DNA from: Allium sativum
Taxonomy: Eukaryota > Streptophyta > Magnoliopsida > Asparagales > Amaryllidaceae
DNA: 64,000 nucleotides
Assembly (NCBI GenBank): GCA_030737875.1
Contig: CM060926.1
Span: 161,707,579-161,771,578 of the forward strand
Direction of reading: 5' to 3'
Shown here: in pieces, positions 22,374-34,160 of the stretch
Numbering within the stretch: position 1 is the stretch's first letter
Layout: each line of letters opens with the position of its first letter
Program-made: the position numbers and the translations under genes
The notes under the pieces: model-generated
The model's input: the letters and a program-made list of their open reading frames with translations, nothing else
Told to the model about the DNA's origin: nothing
Databases searched by the model: none

Positions 22374-22899
22374 AGGCAGTTTTTAAATTGATATAAGGAA
22401 GACCAATTCAAATTCCAAAACTAATCGAAGAAATCTCCAAAGTAGTCAAAGATTTCAAACCCAAAATATACGAAATATCAAAGACCCAGTCTAACATGCG
22501 AAATCAGAGAATCAATATTTCCAGAGTTTTCCAATTAACCATATAAATATCCACTGATTCATCACTGGCAGATTATCCAAGTTTCAACGCAATTAAAAAG
22601 AAATTCCACGTGAAAAATCATACCAGGAAATCACTTGGATCGAGTTAAATCATAAAGCAACGAAGATAGCGATCGATCAAGCCGCCAGAGACTGAAGCCA
22701 AAAAGTCTCGACCTTCAGAGATTAACCAGTTCATCGAGTATTGAATCGATTTGGGGCAAGAATTTCAGAAACCGTAGGAGCAAATCAGCCGCTGCCATTT
22801 TTTTTTAGAGAGTAACAAAAGTGATCGGTGTCAAGTGAAAAGGAAGTGGTCGACCAAGTTTAAAGGGCTAAGCAAAAGGACTTGAGATTCAAATAAAAC
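20759..22899. other. Old A-rich sequence, no gene recognised
   Basis: The plus strand is A-rich with many CAAG motifs and no frame above about 70 codons. On the minus strand 22870-22600 is relatively GC-rich, carries a short frame beginning at an ATG near 22800, and is followed by CCTG|GTATGA, so it has the same island-plus-donor layout as the LTRs here. It may be a decayed minus-strand LTR, but no end is visible. Confidence 0.35.
22324..22369. repeat. (AT)n microsatellite
   Basis: About 23 AT dinucleotides in old intergenic sequence. Confidence 0.95.
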
Positions 22900-22919
22900 T
22901 AGGGTTTTATTCTAAGGGG

Positions 22920-23673
22920 TTTTTTAAATTATTTTTTAATTTGTTTTTATTCGTTTCAACTTGTAATCAGTCAAGAGTTTTCTAGTTTGTCTCTAAAACT
23001 AGGGAGACAAATTGCAGGGTTTGTAATTCGGGGAAATCTGGTTTCGGGGATAGAAACCAGTGCAGCGTTTTGAGCGTAGGGTTAAGAACAGTTGGGACCG
23101 AGTGTCGCGAGTTTACAGGGGATTGTAAGTGAAGAGATTGTTTTAACTCCTAGTAGAAACCTTGGGAAATGCAGCAGTAGGCAGGGTTTTACCGAAGCTG
23201 GGTATATCTGTGTGTTATTTATTTTCCGCATTTATTCTGATTATTATCTGTTCTGTTATTGTTTAATTACTCTGTGAAAATCTGAGATAAACCCTATTCA
23301 TCCCCCCACTAGGGTTAATTTAGATCCTACACAGAAGACGTGATGAAGGAGTTTAGACATATTAGTTACTATTCCGTTGTGTGTTGTATATAAGGACAGA
23401 TTATTATAACTGTCCAAATGTTGATGTACTCTGATGATTTGTAAGTAATATTTCAAGCTCTCAATAAAGATTTATTTATATATTATATTTTGTTCCGCTG
23501 CGATGAAGACTCTTATTTTGTTGGGTTAGTGCGTCTTCTTCTTCTGTTCTAATATTTCTTTCTTATCTCATCCTCTAAATTCTTTCTATTGACATCCGAG
23601 TTTCCAGTACAATTTGGGTTGGACTGGTGTTGTTTGGTCAGCTCAAAAGGTACCGGAAGTTCGGGTCGTCACA
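22920..23673 (+). mobile_element. Right-end fragment of an LTR
   Basis: The segment ends GGGTCGTCACA (to 23673), the usual right end of the TGTAACGACCC-type LTRs in this window. It contains hairpins TTTGTCTC/GAGACAAA (about 22993-23014), TGGTTTC/GAAACCA (about 23039-23060) and GGACAG/CTGTCC (about 23393-23414), an AATAAA (about 23464) and TTCCGCTGCGATG, similar to TTCCGCTGCTATG near the right end of the Element III LTR. A CCCTATTCATCCCCCCACTA string (about 23292) is reminiscent of copia leaders, so the piece could be composite. No primer-binding site follows, so it is solo or truncated. Its left end is not seen; it may lie before position 1, with Element I nested inside it. Confidence 0.4.
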
Positions 23674-23966
23674 GCACCCATGCACCAGAGCCTCAAACCA
23701 CGCATGCCTTCCTTAACCCAACGGGTCCTCATGTTATCTACCCAAAACAGTTATCCGCATCTAGTATTAACCTTGAACCCATTTTCCAAGCTTCAGGCCA
23801 TTCTCCCCTTCCAGAGAAAACGTGCAGCAGTCCTCACGTTGATTCCATCATGCTGCATCGACCATCATTACCTCGTTTGCTCCTCAAAACACCCCTAGTC
23901 ACATTGGTTGGTGGCTCCAATGCCGCACTAGTGTATGCAGCCAAGCCTATGTGTACTGGTACGTGA
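23674..23966 (+). pseudogene. Unrecognised proline/serine-rich coding fragment
   Basis: Two overlapping plus-strand frames stay open here and base composition is less AT-rich than around it. The longer peptide is rich in P, S, T and H and has no motif I recognise. It could be the tail of a LINE ORF1 or gag, or chance. There is no start of its own, since the frame begins inside the LTR fragment. Confidence 0.2.
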
Positions 23967-26339
23967 TGCTCGATCTTCGGCATGCTCCATGTTCATGTAT
24001 TTATGGCGTATTTAATTTTGTTTCAAACTATTGATGTTTCCTTCTAGAAATTAGATGTCTTGTGTATTTATACAGTGAGTCAACTTGGTGTCCACGCGTA
24101 TAGGGGATAGCATAGGTATTTTTTTTCAATGCAGCTACTGTTTGATTTAATCTTTATCATGTGTCATTAACAACTTGCAGACATCACGTTGGTATCCAGC
24201 CAGGCACGGATAGGTTGAAGCCTACGTTTGATTGAAACAATTCATGTTTTTCTTAGGCATACAGTGAGTATAGTTCTTCTACATTTGAAAAGGAAAAGTA
24301 ATGCACTTCCTTAGCAACCAAGGAAATGATTTTTATATGAATTCTTCTTGGGTATGAAGGGACATATGTGAACAGGTCTGCTATGAATTTGTCTTCGGGT
24401 AGTTTTAGACTTTTCGGGTAGGATTTAGGAACAGTTGTATATTGCAGTCTTTGATCATTAACTTTTCATCATTTCACTAATTTACTATTTGTACAAATCT
24501 TGTGTTGGCAATTGTTGCACCTTAAACTTATCATCTCGATTGCTTTGGGAAAAAGGGTGAGTTAAGGTCTTTGTATATGAGTTGGGTAAGATATTTTAGC
24601 CTAGCAATGGAAATAGTTGACTGGTTCACTTGATTTTTTTGAGAATGTTAAATCGGTAGGAATTGCTTTGTTCCACTATTGGTGGCGAGAGATGGATAGA
24701 TCAAACCATGCTAATCTTCTATCCGATTGTGCTCATTTCTATGAGTAACAAGTTTGAAGGCATGAGAAGGGATTCGCGTCTGTGTACAGTGCGCCAAATG
24801 GGAGCCGTTATTTATATATAAACACATCTTATGGATTATATTTCCAATATCCTTAATATTTTCTTAGCAAATTCATTTATATTCATTAAATTCTTTCTTT
24901 AGCATATTCTTTAACCAGTTTGCCAACCTTTAAACTTTTATTTAAAAATCTCTTTTATTATAAGAAACCAGTTTATAATCCTTTTCTATATAATTCAACT
25001 TATATATGTATTCCATTTATAATTTTACCTTTGAAAAAAACCTTACTATTTTCATTACTTGGAAAATAGTGCTATATACTTAACCGAATGGTATAATTAT
25101 AATCACACTTCATGCTTCGGTGAAACGATGTTAAATTGTACATTGTTTACTTTTAAATCCAGTAATTCTAATTACATCTCAAAATCTTGCAAATAAGTTG
25201 CAATATTTCACTTATAGAAATAATCAATTATTTCATACATCTCATTTACAAAGTCCTTTTAATTTATATTTCGGTATCTTGAAATCTTATAGCTTCCTTG
25301 TACAATATTTTCATGTCCTTACGTGACCGTTATATCACTTCAATTTATTTAAACGACCAGTTCTAAACATCTAACCATAACTTAATAATATTTCTGAAAT
25401 TAACTTCAGTTATACGACTATAAAGACGTAACTCAAACGCTCGGAATTTACTTTGAAAAATCTAACTAATTGTTTATAAATTTATTTAAACATAAGAATT
25501 TACAATATAAAATATTTATAATTACTTTTATAAAAACCAATCATAAATATCCATTTATTTGTAAACATCTATTTTTATATAACTTATAAAAATATAATTG
25601 AAAATCTTGCTCTAGTTATAAAAATAAATTTTATAACTTAAACTTTGTCAATTCGCCTGATGGTAATTCAACGTCTGAAAAAGGTATAAATCTTAAAACG
25701 TTTCAGTCTCAATTTAAAATCGTTCCAAAAATTTCTTTCTTTATCGATAGTACTAAAGAGCCAAACGACTGCTAAAATACCAAAATGTGAAATAAGGGTT
25801 TATTTCATCCAATTTCACACTCAACCAAATATATCCATCATATACAATAAACATTATCAATACTAGTGAGGAATCCTGTTGGATCCCTCTAACCCGACAT
25901 TTCCTGCACCTCAATTCAATATTTCAACAGATATCATCATGTACGAAATTAAAACAACAATGGGTGAGATTTAACAACTAATGGTGAGGAATCCAATTGG
26001 ATCCCTTCAACTTGTTTTTCCCTGCATCACAAACACATTACCTCAAGATAAAATCATCCAGTTTTAATATACAGATATAAATTTCAACAATTAACCAAAA
26101 ACAGCAATCCAAGCATCCATCCTTGATTTTAATATGTTTATATTACTGTAAACTTAACCAACATGGTAAGTTACCTCATTTGGTAATAATCGTTGAAATA
26201 ACAATTTGATTTCAATTAAATTAAACGAACATTTAATTTAACCAATTCATTCAATATATATAAATTAATTAAGTACACATCAAATAATCATCAAACATAA
26301 CACACAAATTAAAATCCCAATTTATATCTAATATAAGTG
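23967..26339. other. AT-rich sequence, no gene recognised
   Basis: No convincing frame. Two related segments near 25866-25910 and 25983-26030 share GTGAGGAATCC, then GGATCCCT, then a TCCTGCA- or CCTGCATC-type string, so a short duplication lies about 117 bp apart. Part may be the distal end of the minus-strand LTR described next. Confidence 0.4.
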
Positions 26340-28271
26340 GGTCAAACTGAGTGAGTTATACTCACTTGATTCCATTCGTCGCTATGGAAATTTGGTTTTA
26401 GTTAAATTAAACGAGCATTTAATTTAACTAAAAATTCCAACTGTCTCTAGCTTTGTCTAAGTCAGCTACAGAATGTAGTGTTCGTGTATACGGTCCCAAC
26501 ACCTCTTGTGTCTTACAATTCTGTTAACGTATGCATGAGTTATAATCATTAGAGTTATACAATTTTAATAAAACTAATTATTTCCTTGATTATAAATTTA
26601 ATTTCACTAATTACTTTATTTACGTTACGCAGGCCGAACACTGATATTCTTCCTGCGCTTTTGTCTTTGTATACGATCCTAGCACCAAACTCAAGCATGC
26701 CACAAATTTCCACAATCACGCCGCCACTTGGACCTTCATCAGAGGTCATCGAAACACGCACCTCACCCAGCTCCGTGTTCAACCCCAATGTCGCTTTACC
26801 CAACCTCCATAATCGCCAGCGATTTAGCCTCAACCGCAGCAACTTCAAGACCAAATTCAAACCCCATCACATTCGTTCACTTTGAAGCTCTCAGTGAGCT
26901 CTACAATTTTGTAGTTGAGAATAGATGAATCGATTAAAAGAAAATTGAGGGGGAAAGAAGTCAGTTTTTTGCCATCTAATATATTGAGTTGCAACGTTGG
27001 CCTGTGTTGACCACGCGATGCACAGTTTGACGAGATTTTAGTGTTATGTGTGATATTTATAAAGAGGATTCATTATTATTTTATTATTTATGAAACTTAC
27101 GCCCTAAGTTTCATGCTAAAACAACCCCATACGACCTCCGATTGCGATGAAAATTGAAATCCTAGCATAATTAAATATTCCGGACACGACTGAACTAATT
27201 TCGTCAAATTCCAAGATTATTTGTGAAACTTGCTTTTTATTTCTAATATGAATCGATACGCGTTTATATTGCACACAATCACAAAATAAATCCAATTGAC
27301 TTCAAACTTGAAATCTTACAATAATTAATCATCACAGATCTAATAAAATTAGTTTCGTCGAAATCCGAGTTCGTTTGAAAATTGGTTATCCTTAACTTTC
27401 ATCTTAAATCGATAAAATATAAACGATGGAATAAATATATATGCGTTTACCATTCGCATGATTAAGCGGTAAGTCTAATCGGTATGAAAATCCAAATTCT
27501 ATAATAACTTACTAATACGAATTCAACAGAACAAATTTCGCGCCTTAATTCGATCGTTACCTCAATTTATCTACAAATTCCTTTCAAATCAAAATTCATT
27601 TCGTTAATCATTATGCAAATAGCTGTGCATTTATGGCTTCCGAAGTCACATACGATATTGAATCGCCACGAAAGTAATTTTTATACAACAATTTAACATT
27701 ACGAATTCAACCAAACTGATTTCGTTCAAATCCATGACTGTTTCGGAATTGGCTATTTTTTACTTCATTTAATTAATATAAAATTATCATTTCCACCAAA
27801 TAAACATTAAACTTAATCTTAAAATTCTATTAACTTCCATTATATTCCAATAGCATATATAACTATTCAGAAATCATTTTGATTAAATTCTAGGTTATAA
27901 CGATTTTCAATTTATTAAAAACCTTTTATTTTATGTAATAAATCATTATGGTTTATAAATGATTCCATAGCGACTTTCTGAAAAATTGGTTTTGACATCA
28001 AAACATAAAATATGAAATCTTGATTTTTCTCTTTCATTAGAAAATTATAATCGAATAGATTTGGACGATTCTTATTTCAAAGAATTCCGACTTATATTGG
28101 ATTCTGTACATTCAATTGAAGTTCAAAATGTAATATTACGAACTATGTGACGTTGCAACCTCGTTTTTAATTAAATAAATTCCAAATAAAAATCTTTTTA
28201 TATTTTTAAATTAATATTTAAAACAAATTTTAAATGTTCAAACTTAACGATTAAAAATCTGGGTCGTTATA
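26340..28271 (-). mobile_element. Minus-strand LTR fragment related to the giant-LTR family
   Basis: Read on minus it starts TATAACGACCCAG at 28271 (one base off TGTAACGACCC). It contains CTCGGATTTCGACGAAACTA near 27373-27347, the same module as 778-818 of Element I, and a GC-rich island (26885-26626). On minus that island is followed downstream by a donor-like GTGAGT in the inverted repeat GTGAGTATAACTCAC (26365-26351), matching the layout of Elements I, II and the 51350 copy. The distal end is not determined. The minus frame 26860-26555 overlaps the island and is not recognised as a protein. Confidence 0.5.
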
Positions 28272-29619
28272 GATTTGGATTTGCACTGCTTTCTTCTCAA
28301 TTCGGATTTATTGATCCTTTTGGACAGAGTATCTTAGCAACTATAGCTTAAATCTACAATCTTCTTCTACAAATCATAAACCAGAAATCCTGAAACTAAT
28401 ATATATTTTTATGAAGAATTTGGAGGAGAAAAGAAATGGCAGAACTCTACCGCACTCTCAAAAAATATGAGTTGGAAGCTAGGCCCTCCTGATTTATTTA
28501 TAGGTGCTTAGAAGAACTCCGTCCATTAGATCAAAACAAATAAAATCTGAGCCACATAAAACGATCATTCTGACCTGAAGTGGGTCGAGCCATTGACCCA
28601 AAGTGGGTCGACCTACTTGTAGTCTGGGTCGACCCATATACGATCATTATGATTGTATGTTAGTCCCCCAGTACGTGATTTAAGCTCTGATTTTAAATGT
28701 TACTTAACATTTAATTTTTTTGCCTATTTTCTTCCCCAAATATTAATATCTTCCATGTATAACATGCGTTTTAGATTTCAAACTTAAACTTGTGCGTATA
28801 TATTCACGTATAATTTTATAAAATTCAAACCATTAATAGCTACATAATTTTTTTATGTTAAACGTTATTAGTAATGTTATCAATTCATTTATTCTTTTCG
28901 TTTTTAATATATGTTCAAATTTCAAACGCATCTATTCTCTTACATACTTTCATTCATTTCACATTTATTACCTTTCTTTTTAAGTTTACACTAAATTCAT
29001 TTTTGAATCTATGCGTATATATTTACGCATAACTCCATTTATTTTCAAAATTGAAACAGCGCTATTCTAACATTTATTTCTGACTTAATTTGATTTATTG
29101 CATGTTACTTTTTGAATTTCATGTAAATATATATAGTCTTACATATATCTATAGACACATACACACATATATGTACATATACGTATATACACACACACAC
29201 ACCCCCATCTATATATAGGTTTTTTCCTCATATGTACGTACACATATATTTTTCTTTTAGAACATGCATCTTTTTAGTTGTTCCTCTAAAATTTAAAAAC
29301 ATAACGTTAGTGGAATTCGAACTCGCGTGCTACAACTTGGAAGGCAAGTGCCTAACCACTCCACCTAACACTTCTTTTGTTTACAAAATTAGAACATTGA
29401 ATATTATTAGTCTTATACGTGTTCTTCTATTTCCTCTTTTTCATGTTTGTTCTAAAACTTCATTTAATAATATTTTCTTCGTTTTAAGTTCGTTTTCTAC
29501 AAACTATAGGTCTAAATTGATCAAAAATTCATCATGAATGCAATAACGCTAGTTCCGTGACCAAATTCAGAAAATTATACATTTTTTTTATTATTTGATT
29601 AAAAATGTGGGGTATTACA
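28272..29619 (-). mobile_element. Second minus-strand LTR-like fragment
   Basis: Read on minus it begins TGTAATACCCCACATTTTTA at 29619, a typical gypsy LTR start. It runs through a TATA-box-like TATAAATAAATC (28503-28492) and a leader-like stretch to 28272, where the other minus-strand LTR begins. This suggests that LTR inserted into this one. Microsatellites (about 29150-29220) and a tRNA-like sequence (29306-29369) lie inside. A GTGGGTCGA motif repeats near 28583-28640. No coding sequence. Confidence 0.4.
29306..29369 (-). other. tRNA-like sequence (tRNA-Gly-like, degenerate)
   Basis: On minus it reads from GTTAGGTGGAGTGGTTAGG (A-box-like) through a CTTCCAA anticodon-loop-like string (TCC, glycine) to a B-box-like GAGTTCGAATTCC and a closing CTAAC that can pair with the 5' GTTAG. 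It is 64 nt, shorter than a normal tRNA, with mismatches in the anticodon stem, so not a functional tRNA. It may be a SINE head or tRNA pseudogene. Confidence 0.4.
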
Positions 29620-30870
29620 CTTTTAATGCATGAACTCAACAAAAATTAAGGCAATGCAAAACAATGACATGGATTTAGGTTCATTGGAGACTTGCTTATA
29701 TAATTGTATTTAAACTTGTGCTGATACAATAAGTTGTCTTCTCTATCCATGCATAAGAGAAGATCTGAACATAAATAGTCATATATGCTCATGCAGTACA
29801 TGTGGCATACATGGTCTAGTAAATTACTACTCTTGGGTGTATATTGATTACATGTTCAATCTATTCAACAAGCAATGCTATCCACTTTCATTTCATGTTC
29901 CATATATGTTTTCAGATTACCCTAATTAGGCCTTAACTCCATACAGTTGCTCTTGATAATGATGGTGAATTCAAATTGCTCATTTTCTTCCACCTCGCAC
30001 TCGGTCTAGCCAATTTGAAATCATCAATATTGCGGCGCCCTGTCTTTATCTGCCTCTCTCATATATTATCCTGAGTTTATTCACTGGCTTTTGCTTTAGC
30101 CAGACCTTCATATAAGGTATGAAATTTATTATGTCCATGTTTATTAATTTCATACTTATTTTATTTTATTCTCATTAATAACACTTGTTTATATGACTTC
30201 CACTATGTTTCTTCAGTCTGGCCCTTCCTCTTATTTAATGTGTCTTGAACTGATCTTTAGCATATTATGATTTGATTTGAATTATTGCACATACCATGTT
30301 TGTTTGGCTTTAGTCAATCTACATTCTCTATTCAATCAATTTCTCTCTGGTATATTTGCAAGTATGGCATGTGAAATCTTCTTCCAAACGGAACTAGTTT
30401 GACACAAAATTCAGGTCTTTTGAATTCCTCTATGATCATATAAAATGTCATTTAGATATAGGTGAAACGGTAACTAAAAACAAAGAAGAAATAGAATTTT
30501 CCAAATCCTCACATTTTAATTAGGCCCAAAATGTGCGGATGAACAAAATAGAGTGATAAAGTGGATGGAGTCTACTTCCTCTCGTACACACTCAGCAATT
30601 GATGATAGTACTCAACAAACCAATGACGTAGTTGAAAGCTGAATTGGAACCATGTAAAAAATGCTTTAAAAGCACTTCAAATTCAGTGAACCGTGTAGTT
30701 TTTTTGTGTTGTATGTTTATTGGGTTTAATGATTATTATCAATTTGATGCCTCTGTGGTTCTTTAATGTTATCTACGTTTTATTCAAAGTTTTTTTACAT
30801 TTTGAGCAATGAATTCATAGCTATAAAACATATATAATAACAATTATTAACTATAGTCAAATATTTTCAA
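29620..30870. other. Intergenic sequence, no gene recognised
   Basis: Mixed AT-rich sequence with no long frame and no repeat structure seen. Confidence 0.5.
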
Positions 30871-30875
30871 ATATT

Positions 30876-31306
30876 TCATGCAAATAATATTAAGTACAAA
30901 TAGCAATAAGATATAAATAAAAAAGTAGAGTTATTCATGGTTTTGTTAATCAAATTGTAACATATATCTATTCCACAGTTCGAATGATTCGTTCCCCCCA
31001 CAAAGTGTGCATGGTGATTGAAGTGATAACGGGAGTCATATGTTGAATGTAATTGCTGAAAAACATCATTCTCTTTTACCTCAGCTATTATTTTGCGATA
31101 ATTCATGCAGGACATACTATAAACATGACAAATTCACTTCTAGCATATAGAGTCGTGCGTACATGGCTACAATCTAGTAGCTTGTTGCACTCTTCATCGA
31201 GGGTAATCTAAAAATCTTGATCAACTTCTTCTTGCATATGAATAGTATCCTCCTTAATGTATGCTTTAATCGAGTGGAGGTAATCTGTTGGAAGCCAAGT
31301 TGCCAT
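30876..31306 (-). pseudogene. Unrecognised coding-like fragments, minus strand
   Basis: On minus, a frame starting MATWLPTDYLHSIKAYIKED at about 31306 is followed after a stop by a second frame (31115-30876) starting MSCMNYRKIIAEVKENDVFQ. Composition is more protein-like than the surroundings, but I recognise no family. Lack of continuity suggests a decayed gene, possibly of transposon origin; that is a guess. Confidence 0.25.
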
Positions 31307-31409
31307 TTTTTGAAAATTAATAATACAAACTAGAATGAAAAATGATTTGTATATATAATAGAAAATAACTAGTTGATAATACAACAAACTATCATCCACA
31401 AATAATGGT

Positions 31410-31915
31410 TGATAAGACAACACACTGCTATTTATGATGCCCTAGATGTTGCGATGACTTTGCTGAAATAAAAACACACCACCATGTGCAATTTCGTAGA
31501 TGCTGCAATAAAATATTGATAAGACATCACATTGTCATCTATATTGCCTTAGATGTTGAAATGAATTATTGAAATAAAAACCAACTAACATATGCAATTC
31601 CCTATATGTTGCAATAAAAGATTTATTTGACAACACCCAGCCATTTACAGTGTTCTAGGTGCTACAATGACTTATTGAAATAACAACACGTTGTCATCTT
31701 CAATGCCCTAGATGTTGCAATAAAATGTTGATATAAGAACACCCTGCCATCTACAGTGCGCTGGATGCTGCAATGACTTGTTGAAACAACAACACTTTCT
31801 CCTTCAATGCCCTAGATGCTGCAATAAAAAGTTGATATGACAATAGGCCATCCGCAAAGCCGGTTGATAAATAACACACTGTCATCTACAATGTCTTAAA
31901 TGCTGCAATGTCAAC
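31410..31915. repeat. Degenerate ~53-bp tandem array
   Basis: About nine diverged units, each marked by a core like CCCTAGATGTTGCAATAAA, with cores at about 31441, 31495, 31549, 31601, 31654, 31708, 31759, 31810 and 31894. Spacing is 50-55 bp except a longer last interval. Alternate units resemble each other more (GTTGATA versus TTGAAATAACAACAC spacers), hinting at a 105-bp higher-order period. It lies between the minus-strand fragments and the plus-strand pseudogene. Confidence 0.75.
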
Positions 31916-31959
31916 TTGGTATCTACAAAACAAAAATATTCAAATAATAAAACAATTTT

Positions 31960-32375
31960 TTGGCATAAATTGTTTATATATAACAGTACACAGCTTATTG
32001 TGTACACCACTCATCCTTCATTACCTTTCAGTAACAAAACAAACAATATTTTTCATGGATACTCCTATAACCAGAATACCAATGAAATGACCTTGTACAA
32101 TGATGGTCTAATAAATTATACAGATTTACTATCGTAGTACGAAAATCCACAAATAACAATTACGCAGTTCCTTGCTCAACAACAAATTCAACTACTTGCT
32201 TTTGCACAACAGAGCGGTATGTTTAACCCAATTCACAAACCTCCAATGTGTTAGGTTCGGAACCAACATTACAAGCTCCCCAAACGACTCAAAAACCCTC
32301 TTTTTATGTTACTTCAAGCGAAAATGCCAAAAAAAGGAAAACGAGCTTCAATCGATACAAGGAATTATAGTTGTA
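31960..32375 (+). pseudogene. Broken unrecognised gene fragment, plus strand
   Basis: One frame runs to a TAG at about 32135, continues in the same frame (including QQQIQLLAFAQQSGMF) to a second TAG near 32253, then resumes after a frameshift and ends KRKTSFNRYKEL before TAG at about 32369. Peptide character (Gln-rich stretch, basic tail) looks like a real former exon, perhaps of a regulatory protein, but I cannot name the family. There is no transcript context, and two stops plus a shift make it non-functional. Confidence 0.35.
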
Positions 32376-32384
32376 AGACGTTGA

Positions 32385-34150
32385 GGGCGCATGACTATAA
32401 AGTTCCAGCCAATGCCTAGGTTAAGGCTTCGAAAGTTTTATTTCTAATTATTTCTATTTCTAATTAGTTTGCCTTGCTAGCAGACTATAGTATTATTTCT
32501 AATTATTTTTCAAAGTATTGTCTTGAATTAGTTCTAGTTTCAATGTATTTTTTATCAGTTGATTCACACAAAATTATATTATAAATATTCGATAATAACA
32601 AAATTATATTATACTTGTTCAATAATAAAATAATTTACTTTGAATATTTCAATATAATCACCCTTAATAAACAAAATTAAAAATAAATAATAATCTTAAT
32701 AATTTAGATTGTACGAAGATAACAATTTAAATTATATCAATATAAATAACCTTCTTAAAAATCTGTAAAAAAAACAAATAATACCCTTAATATTTTACCT
32801 TAATTTTAAACTAAGTTTAAAACATATTAAGATAACAATTTAGATTGTATCAATATAAATAACCTTAATAAACAATCTTAAAAAACAATAATTTACTAAA
32901 TTTATTTAAGCAAACTAAAATAAACAATTTTATATTTGGACGAAGTTCCAATATTTCAACAACCTTAATCAAACTAACCTTAATAAGTTTAAAACTAAGT
33001 ATCAATATTTCAATAAAATAATATTTGTTAATATTTCAGTATAATAACCTTAATAAACAACCTTATATTTGAGTATTTCTACATACAACGATTTTTGAAA
33101 CCAAAATACAACTCAAAAAAGTTATAAAAAAATTAAAAAGTTCAAAAAAGAAAAGAAAAAACTAAATAAACGAGGTTACGAACCCCATTCAAAATAAAAG
33201 GGATTTCATAACCCTATAAAAAACATTCCAAATTAGAAATGGATTATGAAAAGTTTGAAATCTTGCAGTGATGCAACTAAAAATGAAGATGATAATGTTT
33301 ATATTATTCCGGCATTGTGCCTTATTCAGATATTTGAATACATTGTTGAATATAGAATACATAGGTATGGACTTGTATTTATAACATCAGATAGAGAACA
33401 AAGGAAAATAGGAATGTAAGGGAAAATAGGAATGTAAAGTAACGGTAAAAAAAATCATCCTGATATACGGCAGATCATTTGGATATATTCGACAAGATAT
33501 TTATCTGTTATTTCTTACTTGAAAACCGATTAGATGATAAACGAGGTTCATAACTCCATTTATCTATCGTCGTTTATAAAAAACGGAACAATGTACATTT
33601 CGATCATCTCGTCATGCTCGAACTCTCACTACTAGAGCGTGGGGAGTGCAATTGAAATGGGATAAGCTAAATTTCAACATCGCTAACCTTTGCTAGAGAT
33701 GCTCTAATAATATCTAAAACCCATGCAAGAAGAAAAGAGTAACATTTCAAAAAACACCAAGTAGCAATAACAAAAATTCAAAGATCATGAGTATGGACTT
33801 GAGATCCATACCAAAAAATAATAATTCAATAATTAAAACAATATCCTCTAATTTTAGTGAGATTTTAAAATTAATCATTCAAAGGAAGAGTGAGTTTTTG
33901 AAAATACAAAATAAAACTTAAGACCACGTATTTATTTGATTATCAAACCGACCGTAGGGATGTTTATCTACTGTAAATGGGCCAAAACCAAATTATGTGA
34001 AGTCAACTATTTTCAACACTAGTTTTTTCACGTGGAACATTTCCATGTAATTTTATCTTTTTTCCAACTAATCTTTCGCCTCTGACTCTTTTCCTATTTT
34101 TTTCTCTTTTATCATCCGCGTATTTCCTTTCCTTCCTTATCGTCCAATTC
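32385..34150. other. Very AT-rich intergenic sequence
   Basis: Low-complexity AT-rich DNA with repeated AATAAACAACCTTAATA-like strings (about 32640-33070) and no frame of note. It immediately precedes the METTL14-like pseudogene; no upstream exons of that gene were recognised here. Confidence 0.5.
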
Positions 34151-34160
34151 CTGGATATTT

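Noticed and set aside
31410..31915. Candidate CRISPR-like array
   Set aside because: Units are about 53 bp, diverged along their whole length with no conserved repeat/unique spacer pattern, in a plant nuclear context. It is a minisatellite.
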